This document shows positions 8,449 to 16,378 of a stretch of DNA of 53,338 nt, piece by piece; the stretch's first letter is position 1, and each line of letters starts with the position of its first letter. Source of the DNA: [Mycobacterium] zoologicum. GTDB lineage: Bacteria > Actinomycetota > Actinomycetes > Mycobacteriales > Mycobacteriaceae. Made by a program: the position numbers and the translations under genes. Location: contig NZ_CP083985.1 of NCBI RefSeq assembly GCF_020172665.1, forward strand, positions 2,295,515 to 2,348,852, written 5' to 3'. Below the pieces are notes generated by a model. It saw only the letters and a program-made list of their open reading frames with translations, made no database searches and was not told the origin of the DNA.

Positions 8449-8745
8449 GTGGCTATACATGGGTTCGTGGCCAAAGCAGCCGGGACAGTGTTCACCGGGC
8501 TGGTCGGGGTGAGCGCCTACGAGGTGCTGCGCAAGGCGGTGGGCACGGCGCCGGTTCACCGGGCAGCGGTGACCGTGACGGAGTGGGGACTGCGCGGAAC
8601 TCGGAGCGCAGAGGTAGCAGCGGAGTCGGCCCGGCTGAAAGTCGCCGACGTGGTCGCCGAAGCCCGCGGACGCATCGGCGACGATGCCCCTCGGCCGCCC
8701 GCCGCCAAGGCTGACGATGACGACTGCTGCCAAGTGATGGGTTAG
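8449..8745 (+). CDS. PacL-type (DUF1490) membrane metallochaperone, partner of CtpG
   Basis: This 98 aa protein has the DUF1490/PacL layout: an N-terminal membrane helix (about 5-25, FVAKAAGTVFTGLVGVSAYEVL), an Ala/Glu-rich helical middle ([23 protein letters not shown]) and a metal-binding tail. PacL proteins are encoded just before P1B ATPases in mycobacteria and assist them by binding the exported metal at their C-terminus. Here the tail is DDDDCC, combining acidic residues with two cysteines, which would suit a soft metal such as Cd. The start is GTG at 8449. It lies between cmtR and ctpG. Confidence 0.85.
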   Translation: MAIHGFVAKAAGTVFTGLVGVSAYEVLRKAVGTAPVHRAAVTVTEWGLRGTRSAEVAAESARLKVADVVAEARGRIGDDAPRPPAAKADDDDCCQVMG

Positions 8746-8770
8746 CCGTTTTCACGGGGAAAGGTCGATT

Positions 8771-11098
8771 GTGCCTACTGCTGAGGTTTCCTCCGATCAC
8801 GGGGCCGCGCTGGTTGTCGTGTCTGCGGGTGCGCGACGAATACGGGTGCGTGCTAACTGGTTTCGGTTCGACGCGGTGCGGGCTGTCGCGATCGAGGACT
8901 CGGTCGCCACGGTGGCTGGTGTGGATGCGGTCCGCGCGTATCCGCGCACGGCTTCCGTGGTGGTCTGGTATTCACCCGAGCGCTGCGACACCGCTGCCAT
9001 TTTGTCGGCGATCGCCGCCGCCGAGCACATCCCTGCCGAGTCGGTGCCCGCCCGGGCGCCGCACTCGGTCGAGGGAGGCAACCCCGGTGTGGTGCAGAGA
9101 ATCCTCGACTGGAGCGAGCGGACGCTATCCGGCGAGCAAGCTGACAGGGTTTCACAACGACCAGTGCAACGAAGCGATGGCTGCTGCGACCACGACGACA
9201 GCCACCCTGAGTCGGAGCGGCTGTGGGGCGTTGTCAAGCTGCGGCGGGCCGCGTTCTCCGGGGTGGTGCTGACAGCCTCACTGGTGACGGCGTGGCTGAC
9301 TCCATTCGGGCCGGTGGCGTTGGGATTGAAAGTCGTGGCGCTCGCGGTGGGCGCTTCGACGTTCGTGCCCTCAACCGTTAGGCGACTGACCGAGGGCCGT
9401 GTCGGTGTCGGCACGTTGATGACGATCGCCGCGCTCGGCGCTGTTGGACTCGGTCAGGTCGGCGAGGCCGCGATGCTGGCGTTTTTGTTCTCCATCAGCG
9501 AGGGTTTGGAGGAATACGCGGTGGCCCGTACCCGCCGCGGCCTGCGTGCTCTGCTGGCGCTGGTGCCGGATCAGGCCACGGTCTTGCGCGCAGGTGTCGA
9601 AACCGTGGTGGCCGCAGCCGAACTGCGCGTCGGTGATCAGATGATTGTCAAACCCGGGGAACGCCTGGCCACCGACGGCATCATTGTTGCCGGGCGCACC
9701 GCCCTGGACGTCTCGGCGATTACCGGCGAATCGGTGCCGGTAGAGGCCGGACCCGGTGATGAGGTGTTCGCCGGGTCGATCAACGGGTCCGGAGTGCTGC
9801 AGGTGGAGGTCACCGCGACCGTTGAGGACAACTCGTTGGCGCGAATCGTGCAGATCGTGGAAGCCGAACAGGCCCGCAAGGGCGCCAGCCAGCGCCTGGC
9901 CGATCGGATCGCGCAGCCGTTGGTGCCGGGCATCATGATCGCCGGGGCGCTGATCGCCGGGACGGGCAGCATCTTCGGTAACCCGCTGGTGTGGATCGAA
10001 CGCGCTCTGGTGGTGCTCGTCGCCGCGTCCCCGTGCGCGCTCGCCATCGCCGTGCCGGTGACCGTCGTGGCGGCAGTCGGTGCCGCCTCGAAGATCGGGG
10101 TACTGATCAAGGGCGGTGCCGCGCTGGAAGCCCTGGGCACCATCAGTGGGATCGCGCTGGACAAAACCGGAACTTTGACCGCCAACCGGCCCACCGTCAT
10201 CGACATCGCCACCACCAACGACGCCACCCGCGAAGAGGTGCTGGCGGTCGCGGCCGCGCTGGAAACCCGCAGTGAACACCCGCTGGCCGCGGCCGTCCTG
10301 GCCGCTACCCAAGCGCCGGTGGCCGCCGCGAGTGACGTGCACGCCGTTGCCGGAGCTGGGCTGACCGGCCACCTCGACGGGCAAGCCATCCGGCTGGGCC
10401 GGCCCGGCTGGATCGACCCCGCCGACCTCGCCGATCACGTAGCGCACATGCAACAAGCCGGGGCCACAGCGGTGCTCGTAGAACGCGATGACCGGCTGCT
10501 CGGTGCCATCGCCGTGCGCGACGAACTACGCCCAGAAGCTCCCGAGGTCATCACCGCGCTACGTGCCGGCGGCTACCAGGTGACGATGCTCACCGGCGAC
10601 AATCACGCCACCGCGGCGGCGCTCGCCGCCCAAGCCGGCATCGAGCACGTCTATGCCGAACTGCGCCCCGAGGACAAGGCTCACCTGATCGCAGAACTGG
10701 GCGCTCACCGGCCCACCGCGATGGTCGGCGACGGCGTCAACGATGCTCCGGCCCTGGCCGCCGCCGACCTGGGAATCGCGATGGGCGCCATGGGAACCGA
10801 TGTCGCGATCGAAACCGCCGACGTCGCCCTGATGGGCCAAGACCTGCGGCACCTGCCCCACGCACTAGCACATGCTCGACGCTCCCGGCAGATCATGGTG
10901 CAAAACGTCGGACTCTCCCTGGGCATCATCACCGTGCTCATGCCGCTGGCGATGTTCGGAACCCTCGGCCTGGCCACGGTCGTACTGGTGCACGAGCTTG
11001 CCGAAGTCGTCGTCATCGCCAACGGCGTACGCGCCGGACGCATAACGCCTCTTGCGGGGCCAGCACGAGACACCCGGCGGCAGGACAACTCAAGGTAG
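8771..11098 (+). CDS. ctpG: P1B-type heavy-metal ATPase CtpG
   Basis: This 775 aa metal-exporting P-type ATPase is close throughout to M. tuberculosis CtpG as remembered. It has an N-terminal HMA-like region without CxxC ([38 protein letters not shown]), a CCDHDD stretch near 138, the actuator TGES at about 320 and the phosphorylation site D464 in DKTGTL. The HP motif is in SEHPLAAA, and TGDN and GDGVNDAP follow. The ion-site motif in the membrane is S420-P421-C422, not the usual CPC, while the end motifs (VLVHELAEV) fit CtpG. It pumps Cd/Pb-type soft metals out of the cytosol. The start is GTG at 8771. Confidence 0.93.
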   Translation: MPTAEVSSDHGAALVVVSAGARRIRVRANWFRFDAVRAVAIEDSVATVAGVDAVRAYPRTASVVVWYSPERCDTAAILSAIAAAEHIPAESVPARAPHSVEGGNPGVVQRILDWSERTLSGEQADRVSQRPVQRSDGCCDHDDSHPESERLWGVVKLRRAAFSGVVLTASLVTAWLTPFGPVALGLKVVALAVGASTFVPSTVRRLTEGRVGVGTLMTIAALGAVGLGQVGEAAMLAFLFSISEGLEEYAVARTRRGLRALLALVPDQATVLRAGVETVVAAAELRVGDQMIVKPGERLATDGIIVAGRTALDVSAITGESVPVEAGPGDEVFAGSINGSGVLQVEVTATVEDNSLARIVQIVEAEQARKGASQRLADRIAQPLVPGIMIAGALIAGTGSIFGNPLVWIERALVVLVAASPCALAIAVPVTVVAAVGAASKIGVLIKGGAALEALGTISGIALDKTGTLTANRPTVIDIATTNDATREEVLAVAAALETRSEHPLAAAVLAATQAPVAAASDVHAVAGAGLTGHLDGQAIRLGRPGWIDPADLADHVAHMQQAGATAVLVERDDRLLGAIAVRDELRPEAPEVITALRAGGYQVTMLTGDNHATAAALAAQAGIEHVYAELRPEDKAHLIAELGAHRPTAMVGDGVNDAPALAAADLGIAMGAMGTDVAIETADVALMGQDLRHLPHALAHARRSRQIMVQNVGLSLGIITVLMPLAMFGTLGLATVVLVHELAEVVVIANGVRAGRITPLAGPARDTRRQDNSR

Positions 11099-11111
11099 CG
11101 GCGGCCGTCAC

Positions 11112-11172
11112 TGAATCCGAGGCATCGCAGGTCAGGCCCTCAAGCGCTGCCTCAGCCACAACGACAACGGAC
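11112..11172. repeat. Hairpin repeat, copy A
   Basis: This is a 60-bp element found three times in the window. It has a stem GAGGCA (11119-11124) / TGCCTC (11148-11153), the conserved loop segment CGCAGGTCA (11126-11134) and the conserved flank ACGACAACGGAC (11161-11172). The outer stem seen in copies B and C has decayed here. It overlaps the last codons of arsR1 on the minus strand and separates that gene from convergent ctpG. Confidence 0.75.
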
Positions 11173-11538
11173 AACAAACACCCCGCCGAGCGCATCCAGG
11201 GCCGCGGGCACCAGCCGGTAGTACGCCCACTTGCCGCGCTGGGTTCGGTCGAGCAGGCCGGCCTCGACCAGGATCTTGAGGTGATGCGACACCGTCGGCT
11301 GGGATAGCCCCACAGTAGCGGTCAGGTCGCATACACACGCCTCGGCGCCCTCATGGCCCGCGATCATTGACACAAGCCGTAGCCGGGTCGGTTCGGCCAG
11401 CGCCTTGAGCACGCCGGCCAGCCGCTCGGCGGCGGCCGCGTCGAGTACGCCGTCGGTGATCGGGCTGCAGCACGCCGCAACGTCAGCGACCAGCAACGAG
11501 TCATCGCGTTCGGTCGGGGAGGCGATCGCGGCGGGCAT
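11152..11538 (-). CDS. arsR: ArsR-family arsenite-responsive repressor (ars operon 1)
   Basis: This 128 aa winged-helix repressor has the As(III) motif C-V-C-D-L at the DNA-recognition region (ACVCDLTATVGLSQPTVSHHLKIL), typical of actinobacterial ArsR, plus an N-terminal AACC pair. Arsenite binding releases it from DNA. The ATG at 11538 was chosen over an upstream start because it sits behind the divergent operator region. Its last residues (VVRCRCG) are encoded by hairpin repeat A, so the C-terminus looks as though it was rewritten by the repeat. It is divergent from arsM-acr3-arsC. Confidence 0.88.
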   Translation of the reverse strand: MPAAIASPTERDDSLLVADVAACCSPITDGVLDAAAAERLAGVLKALAEPTRLRLVSMIAGHEGAEACVCDLTATVGLSQPTVSHHLKILVEAGLLDRTQRGKWAYYRLVPAALDALGGVFVVRCRCG

Positions 11539-11559
11539 GGCCCCAGTATGACACACGCA

Positions 11560-11610
11560 TTGACAGTCATCGATGTTTCCCGCACACTGCTCACATAGAT
11601 GTCTGTCGAT
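11560..11610. promoter_or_regulatory. Divergent ars operon 1 operator: inverted 16-bp sites
   Basis: TTGACAGTCATCGATG (11560-11575) and the inverse-strand copy TCGACAGACATCTATG (11594-11609) agree at 13 of 16 positions and lie between the divergent arsR and arsM starts. This is the expected layout for ArsR dimers controlling both directions. Binding is inferred. Confidence 0.6.
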
Positions 11611-11626
11611 GGAAAGAGTAGGTGCG

Positions 11627-12427
11627 ATGACCGCCGAACACAATGAGCTGCGTGATCAGGTCCGGGCCAGCTACGGCGCCGCCGCCACCGCGATCAGCGG
11701 GGGCGCTACCAACAGCGATGTGCTGACCGCCGCGAGCTGCTGCGGGTCCAGCGACTCAGCCGATATCGGGACCATCTTCGGCGCCGGTCTCTACGGCGAC
11801 GACGAGCACTCCGAGATTCCCGCTGAAGCGGTTGCGGCCAGCCTGGGTTGCGGTAACCCGACCGCGGTCGCTGACTTGCACCCCGGAGAGCGGGTGCTTG
11901 ACCTGGGTTCTGGCGGCGGGATCGACGTTTTGTTGTCGGCGCGCCGGGTCGGCCCGGACGGGTTTGCTTACGGCGTCGACATGACCGACGAGATGCTGGC
12001 CTTGGCGAGGCGGAACGCCGAAGAATTCCGAGCCAAGGCCGGTGTCACCAACGTCGAGTTCCGCAAGGGCACCATCGAAGACATCCCGCTGCCCGATGCC
12101 GCCGTCGATGTGGTGATCTCCAACTGCGTGATCAACCTGTCCGCCGACAAACCGGCCGTGATCGCCGAGATGTTCCGGGTGCTGGTCCCCGGCGGGCGGA
12201 TCGGGATCTCCGACGTCGTCGCCGAAGACCACCTCAGTTCGGCCGAGCGCGCCGAACGCGGCTCCTACGTCGGCTGCATCGCCGGAGCGCTGTCCCGCCA
12301 GGAGTACCTCGACGGACTGGCCGCGGCCGGGTTCACCGATGCCACGGTCACGTTCACCCACCAGGTGGCCGAAGGGATGCACGGCGCGATCATCCACGCC
12401 ACCAAACCCGCCGCATCGTCTGATTGA
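11627..12427 (+). CDS. arsM: As(III) S-adenosylmethionine methyltransferase ArsM
   Basis: ArsM transfers methyl groups from SAM to arsenite, forming mono-, di- and trimethyl arsenic species. This 266 aa protein has the SAM motif VLDLGSGGGIDVLL and the three arsenic-binding cysteines of the family: C75 (SLGCGNP), C167 (ISNCVINL) and C217 (YVGCIAGAL). The order and spacing match CmArsM-type enzymes. A vicinal pair C38-C39 is also present. The ATG at 11627 follows a GTAGGTG ribosome-site-like run. It is the first gene of the ars operon 1 transcript, followed about 100 bp later by acr3. Confidence 0.93.
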   Translation: MTAEHNELRDQVRASYGAAATAISGGATNSDVLTAASCCGSSDSADIGTIFGAGLYGDDEHSEIPAEAVAASLGCGNPTAVADLHPGERVLDLGSGGGIDVLLSARRVGPDGFAYGVDMTDEMLALARRNAEEFRAKAGVTNVEFRKGTIEDIPLPDAAVDVVISNCVINLSADKPAVIAEMFRVLVPGGRIGISDVVAEDHLSSAERAERGSYVGCIAGALSRQEYLDGLAAAGFTDATVTFTHQVAEGMHGAIIHATKPAASSD

Positions 12428-12528
12428 GACAGCCGCAGCGAACGACCGCGCCACCGCGCCCCGACCCACCTCACGTTGACAGCTGCCAGTGAAGCGGTAC
12501 GCCGCTCGCGCCACGGGAGAGAAACCTC

Positions 12529-13623
12529 ATGAGTGACACCGCCATATCGACTGCTGCACCCGCAGTGGCCGCCAAGCTGTCCACCCTGGACCGGCTCTTG
12601 CCGGTATGGATCGGGGTAGCGATGGCCGCCGGCCTGCTGCTGGGGCGGCTGGTGCCCGGCCTGGGCGCGGGCCTAAGTGCCATTGAGGTCGACGGAGTCT
12701 CGCTGCCCATCGCCCTTGGGCTGTTGGTGATGATGTATCCGGTGCTGGCCAAAGTCCGCTACGACCAGCTCGGCGAGGTCACCGCCGACCGCAAACTGCT
12801 GGCGTCCTCGCTGGTGTTGAACTGGCTGATCGGGCCGGCGGTGATGTTTGCCCTGGCGTGGCTGCTACTTCCCGATCTGCCCGAATACCGCACCGGGTTG
12901 ATCATCGTCGGGCTGGCCCGCTGCATCGCCATGGTCATCATCTGGAACGACCTGGCCTGCGGGGACCGCGAGGCCGCCGCAGTGCTGGTCGCGTTGAACT
13001 CGATCTTTCAGGTTCTCATGTTCGCCGCGCTGGGCTGGTTTTACCTGTCGGTGCTGCCGGGCTGGCTGGGCCTGTCCCAGACCGGGATCGAGGTCTCCCC
13101 GTGGCAGATCGCCAAATCGGTGTTGATCTTCCTCGGCGTCCCACTGTTGGCCGGGTACCTGTCCCGCCGCCTAGGCGAACGCGCCAAAGGCCGCACCTGG
13201 TACGAGTCGCAATTCCTGCCCCGCATCGGCCCCTGGGCACTCTATGGACTGCTGTTCACCATCGTCATCCTGTTTGCCCTTCAAGGTGATCAGATCACCT
13301 CCCGGCCTTTCGATGTCGCCCGCATCGCGGTGCCGCTGCTGGCCTACTTCGCGATCATGTGGGCCGGCGGCTACCTGCTCGGCGCCCTCCTCAACGTCGG
13401 GTACGAGCGCACCACCACGTTGGCGTTCACCGCTGCCGGCAATAACTTCGAACTCGCGATTGCCGTCGCGATCGCCACCTACGGCGCCACCTCCGGGCAG
13501 GCCCTGGCCGGGGTCGTGGGCCCGCTCATCGAAGTACCGGTGCTGGTCGGACTCGTCTACGTGTCCCTGGCGCTGCGTACCCGCCTCTTCGGACCCGAGT
13601 CCCAATCACGCAGTGCCCGCTGA
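12529..13623 (+). CDS. acr3: Acr3-type arsenite efflux permease (copy 1)
   Basis: This 364 aa, ten-helix membrane protein belongs to the ACR3/BASS superfamily and exports arsenite with the proton motive force. Family marks are TLDRLLPVWIG at the N-terminus, MMYPVLAKVRYD, the conserved cysteine in WNDLACGDREAAAVLVALNSIFQ and AAGNNFELAIAVAIA. It lies between arsM and arsC; its stop TGA shares a base with the arsC ATG. A second, very similar copy is at 22179. Confidence 0.95.
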   Translation: MSDTAISTAAPAVAAKLSTLDRLLPVWIGVAMAAGLLLGRLVPGLGAGLSAIEVDGVSLPIALGLLVMMYPVLAKVRYDQLGEVTADRKLLASSLVLNWLIGPAVMFALAWLLLPDLPEYRTGLIIVGLARCIAMVIIWNDLACGDREAAAVLVALNSIFQVLMFAALGWFYLSVLPGWLGLSQTGIEVSPWQIAKSVLIFLGVPLLAGYLSRRLGERAKGRTWYESQFLPRIGPWALYGLLFTIVILFALQGDQITSRPFDVARIAVPLLAYFAIMWAGGYLLGALLNVGYERTTTLAFTAAGNNFELAIAVAIATYGATSGQALAGVVGPLIEVPVLVGLVYVSLALRTRLFGPESQSRSAR

Positions 13624-14036
13624 TGGCCGACAAACCCAGCGTCCTGTTCGTCTGCGTGCACAACGCCGGTCGCTCCCAGATGGCGGCCGCACTGCTGATC
13701 CACCAGTCCGGTGGCCGCATCGAGGTCCGTTCCGCGGGCACCGAACCCGCCGACCAAGTCAACCCGGCGGCCGTTGCCGCGATGGCCGAACTGGGCATCG
13801 ACATCACAGCCAACAGCCCCGCGGTGCTCACCGCCGACACGGTGCAAGCCAGCGACGTCGTGATCACCATGGGCTGCGGAGACACCTGCCCATACTTCCC
13901 GGGAGTCACCTACCGGGACTGGAAACTGCCCGACCCCGCCGGCCAAGCCCTTGAGGTCGTCCGCTCCATCCGCGACGACATCGCCAACCGCGTCCAGACC
14001 CTGATCGCCGAACTGCTACCTGGCACCACTACATAA
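13623..14036 (+). CDS. arsC: Arsenate reductase ArsC (low-molecular-weight phosphatase type)
   Basis: This 137 aa protein has the LMW tyrosine phosphatase P-loop C11-x5-R17 (VCVHNAGRS) and a second cysteine pair in MGCGDTCPYFPG, with the downstream DPAG loop. It reduces arsenate to arsenite, which Acr3 then exports. The close CxxxC spacing of the second pair is the actinobacterial form rather than the wider pair of the S. aureus plasmid enzyme. Whether it recycles through mycothiol/mycoredoxin or thioredoxin is not decided by the sequence. It is coupled to acr3 through TGATG. Confidence 0.92.
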   Translation: MADKPSVLFVCVHNAGRSQMAAALLIHQSGGRIEVRSAGTEPADQVNPAAVAAMAELGIDITANSPAVLTADTVQASDVVITMGCGDTCPYFPGVTYRDWKLPDPAGQALEVVRSIRDDIANRVQTLIAELLPGTTT

Positions 14037-14078
14037 CCCAAACCCACAGTCACCGAAACCTGTTGCGCCACTGAGATC

Positions 14079-14283
14079 CCCCCGGGTTATCCAACGCGGC
14101 AACGGCCCATGAAATGCTGGTCGACTGTCTGGCCGTACCCGGGATCGATACGGCGATCGCTGAGCGTGCCGGCCCGTCTCCGTCACCGTCGATACTGATC
14201 GGCGGGGCCGAGGTGATGCGTCCCGATCCGCCCCCGATGGGTCGGTTTGGGCCTGCCCGGCCGCCACGTGATGCTGAGCTAGT
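14079..14283 (+). pseudogene. Remnant of a thioredoxin-like gene (copy 1 of a duplicated block)
   Basis: This stretch aligns with the intact gene at 20707-20970 ([31 protein letters not shown]-like) but lacks the start and the codons before PGCPNA. It has a one-base loss near the Cys codon (CTGTCCGAACG there, TTATCCAACG here), and its C-terminal frame is lost. It abuts ynfA at the shared CTAG. It is not expected to make protein. Confidence 0.75.
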
Positions 14284-14611
14284 GGCCGCGAGGGGCGTAC
14301 ATGATCACGGCAACGCCTACCAGGCAGGCCAGGGCGCCGATCACATCCCAACGGTCGGGTCGGAACCCGTCGAGGGCCATGCCCCACGCCAGCGAGCCGG
14401 CGACGAATACGCCGCCGTAGGCGGCCAAGATCCGGCCGAAATGGGCATCGGGCTGCAGGGTGGCGACGAACCCGTACATTCCTAGCGCGATGACGCCGAG
14501 TCCCGCCCAGAGCCAACCACGTTGCTCGCGGACGCCTTGCCAGACAAGCCAGGCACCGCCGATTTCGGCGACCGCAGCCAGGACGAATAACAGGATTGAA
14601 CGCGCCACCAT
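14279..14611 (-). CDS. ynfA: YnfA-family small membrane protein (intact copy)
   Basis: This 110 aa protein has four predicted membrane helices and typical YnfA features: [46 protein letters not shown] and a C-terminal helix ending near MYAPRGH. YnfA (UPF0060) proteins are SMR-like small drug or cation exporters and recur in actinobacterial metal-resistance clusters; the substrate is unknown. The start ATG at 14611 fits the first helix. The stop overlaps the thioredoxin-like remnant in CTAG. A truncated copy lies at 20967. Confidence 0.85.
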   Translation of the reverse strand: MVARSILLFVLAAVAEIGGAWLVWQGVREQRGWLWAGLGVIALGMYGFVATLQPDAHFGRILAAYGGVFVAGSLAWGMALDGFRPDRWDVIGALACLVGVAVIMYAPRGH

Positions 14612-14797
14612 GATTGCTGATCTTAGGAGACCGTGCCGGGGCATCGGGGCGTCCCCGGCTTCCGGACGCGGCAGCCCCACAACCCGATCGTCGACCCGTG
14701 CGCGTACCCGTGACAGACACCTGCCCCGCACACCATACTCAGAGAGCCAACCCACGGGAACCGACGTGAACACGGCAATGCGTTGGCGTTCAAATCG

Positions 14798-14911
14798 AAT
14801 GCCGCACTGCCGGTTCAGTCAGTTCTTCGAGAACTGGGCACTCGGCACTGGACCCGCTCACGCAGGCAGCACCGGCATCCTCGATCAACCCCGCAATACT
14901 GTGCTCAAGCG
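14798..14911 (-). pseudogene. C-terminal fragment of a MerR-type metal regulator, cut at repeat B
   Basis: On the minus strand about 37 codons read ALEHSIAGLIEDAGAAC, then SGSSAECPVLEEL, then a stop. This looks like the metal-binding tail of a heavy-metal MerR regulator (C...CPVLEEL). The reading starts directly at the edge of hairpin repeat B, so the rest of the gene seems to have been removed by a junction at the repeat. The assignment rests on a short segment. Confidence 0.45.
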
Positions 14912-14915
14912 CACG

Positions 14916-14973
14916 GATCTGAGGCGCCGCAGGTCAAACGGCCAGCAGCGCCTCAGATCAAACGACAGCGGAC
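14916..14973. repeat. Hairpin repeat, copy B
   Basis: This copy has the best stem: GATCTGAGGCGC (14916-14927) pairs perfectly with GCGCCTCAGATC (14948-14959) over a 20-nt loop that starts with the conserved CGCAGGTCA. The flank AACGACAGCGGAC (14961-14973) is conserved with copies A and C. The G-C pair 14926/14949 replaces the A-T pair found in A and C. It lies between DUF2182 and ynfA, both on the minus strand. Confidence 0.8.
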
Positions 14974-15051
14974 AGCCAGATCAAAATGTCGCCGCTAAAG
15001 CGCAGGGGCGGGTGCGTGGTTGTGTCGTCGTCGTCATGACTTAACTCCTCG

Positions 15052-15822
15052 CTAGACAAGGTTGATGACCAACGCGGGGTGCACCAGCAGCACAACGCCA
15101 AGGATTACGAGCACCGCCCCCGTGACGCGCGTGAGCCAATCGCCGAAGGAGGCGACTCGCTCCAGCCAGATCACCACCGAGAGCGCCAGCATCCACGCCA
15201 ATTGCATGGTGCCGAAGGCGATCATGACTACGAACAGCATCCAGCAGCTGCCCAGACAAAAGACGCCGTAGCGCCCACCGGCACGAAGCGCCCGGGCCGG
15301 GCTGTCGTGGTACTTGCCGCACGGCGGGGAAACCGACAATGGCCAGTAGCAGTGCCGCAGGCACGCTGCTTTCAGCGGCGTGAGCTGATAGATCCCGGCG
15401 GCCAGCGCTATGGCGCCGGCCAGGCGGCCGACCCACGGTGATCCGTGTGCCAGTGGCCCGTTGAGGTGGCTCCACGCCCAGAAGGCGGGGATCCCGGTGG
15501 CGCTCCACAGGGCCAGGTATCCGGCGACGAAGACGATCGCTGGAGCGGCGCTGCCGGTGGCGGCGCGGGCGTAGGCGCGAACGACGGGCAGGACCGCAGG
15601 AAGCATCATCGCGGCCATCATGGCCACCCACGCGATGAGGAAACCGGCGAACGACATCATTGGCGCGGTCTCCATGGGCATTCCTGGCTCGGTGTCCATA
15701 GACATGGCGTCGCCGGTCATGCTGACCACTGACCACCACCAGCCCACCCCCGCCACACCCAGCAGGGCGGCCGGCAACCACGCATCAGTCCATGACCACT
15801 CACGCATTTCGGTGCTGTTCAT
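15052..15822 (-). CDS. DUF2182 metal-associated integral membrane protein
   Basis: This 256 aa protein has six or seven predicted membrane helices and family features of DUF2182: a Met-rich loop near 35-55 (MTGDAMSMDTEPGMPMETAPMM split by polar residues), WVAMMAAMMLPAVLPVV, YLALWS, YQLTPLKAACLRHC and FCLGSCWMLFVV. The family is described as a predicted metal-binding membrane protein. The Met-rich segment would fit Cu(I). It starts 3 bp after the merR stop on the same strand, so it is in an operon with that regulator. Its molecular function is unknown. Confidence 0.8.
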   Translation of the reverse strand: MNSTEMREWSWTDAWLPAALLGVAGVGWWWSVVSMTGDAMSMDTEPGMPMETAPMMSFAGFLIAWVAMMAAMMLPAVLPVVRAYARAATGSAAPAIVFVAGYLALWSATGIPAFWAWSHLNGPLAHGSPWVGRLAGAIALAAGIYQLTPLKAACLRHCYWPLSVSPPCGKYHDSPARALRAGGRYGVFCLGSCWMLFVVMIAFGTMQLAWMLALSVVIWLERVASFGDWLTRVTGAVLVILGVVLLVHPALVINLV

Positions 15823-15825
15823 GGT

Positions 15826-16257
15826 CTAGTGGCCGGGACCGACGGTGGCGTCGGCATCCAGGTCGCTTTCCAGAATCCAGCACACCGTGGACTGGTCATG
15901 TTCGGTGGGCGCGGCGTGCGCCGCGTGGTCGAGAAGGGTCTGCAGGTGGCCTTCGAGGGCGACCAGTTCGGCGATCTGCGCGCGGACTTGGTCCAGACGG
16001 GTGTGCAGGACCTGTTGCACGTGCCCGCACGGCACCTCACCGCGGTCGTGGATCGCCAGGATTTGGCGCACCTTCTGCAAGGTCAGCCCGGCGGCTTGGC
16101 CCCGATGGATGAACCGCAGCCGATCCACGACCTCGGGCCCGTAGTCGCGGTACCCCGACGCCGTGCGTGCCGGTGGCGGGAGCAGCCCCGCGTTCTCGTA
16201 GAAGCGAATGGTTTTCGCGCTGGTATTGCTGAGTTTCGCTAGTTCGCCGATCTGCAT
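15826..16257 (-). CDS. MerR-family metal-responsive activator
   Basis: This 143 aa protein begins MQIGELAKLSNTSAKTIRFYENAGLLPPP, the MerR winged helix, and then has a dimer helix and cysteines at PCGHV and STVCWILESDLD. These align with the first and last metal ligands of ZntR/PbrR/CadR regulators. The middle CC of ZntR is replaced by a His-containing segment (DHAAHAAPTEH). It is divergent from pacL-ctpV across a perfect palindrome. In M. tuberculosis the ctpV locus is run by CsoR instead, so the regulator class has been swapped. An upstream in-frame ATG at 16266 is possible. The metal is probably Cu, judged from CtpV. Confidence 0.85.
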   Translation of the reverse strand: MQIGELAKLSNTSAKTIRFYENAGLLPPPARTASGYRDYGPEVVDRLRFIHRGQAAGLTLQKVRQILAIHDRGEVPCGHVQQVLHTRLDQVRAQIAELVALEGHLQTLLDHAAHAAPTEHDQSTVCWILESDLDADATVGPGH

Positions 16258-16258
16258 G

Positions 16259-16306
16259 GAACCCATCCTTGACCTTCCACTGTACTGGAAGGTCAAGGAT
16301 GGGTTC
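16259..16306. promoter_or_regulatory. 48-bp perfect palindrome: divergent MerR operator/promoter
   Basis: Two perfect 21-bp arms (16259-16279 and 16286-16306) flank the 6-bp centre CTGTAC. The inner part, TTGACCTTCCA...TGGAAGGTCAA, is the classic MerR/CueR-type operator with the long -35/-10 spacer. The perfect symmetry gives each direction a TTGACC box. The left arm runs into the start region of merR. It should drive both merR-DUF2182 and pacL-ctpV. Confidence 0.8.
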
Positions 16307-16378
16307 GTGTCGCTCCGCAGCGACCGTGGCCGACTGGTCACCGTTTGGCGGTGCAACGACGGGAAGGGAGTGCTTGGT

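Larger units (their letters stand above)
14612..15051. other. Gene-poor stretch between ynfA and the DUF2182 gene
   Basis: Besides the MerR-tail remnant (14798-14911) and hairpin repeat B (14916-14973), no gene is supported. The plus-strand ORFs here have no recognisable features. Confidence 0.5.

Noticed and set aside
3114..11095. Transposon end at about 11085 (GGACAACTC shared with the region before tnsA)
   Set aside because: The match lies inside the last codons of ctpG, is nine bases long and has no matching flank.
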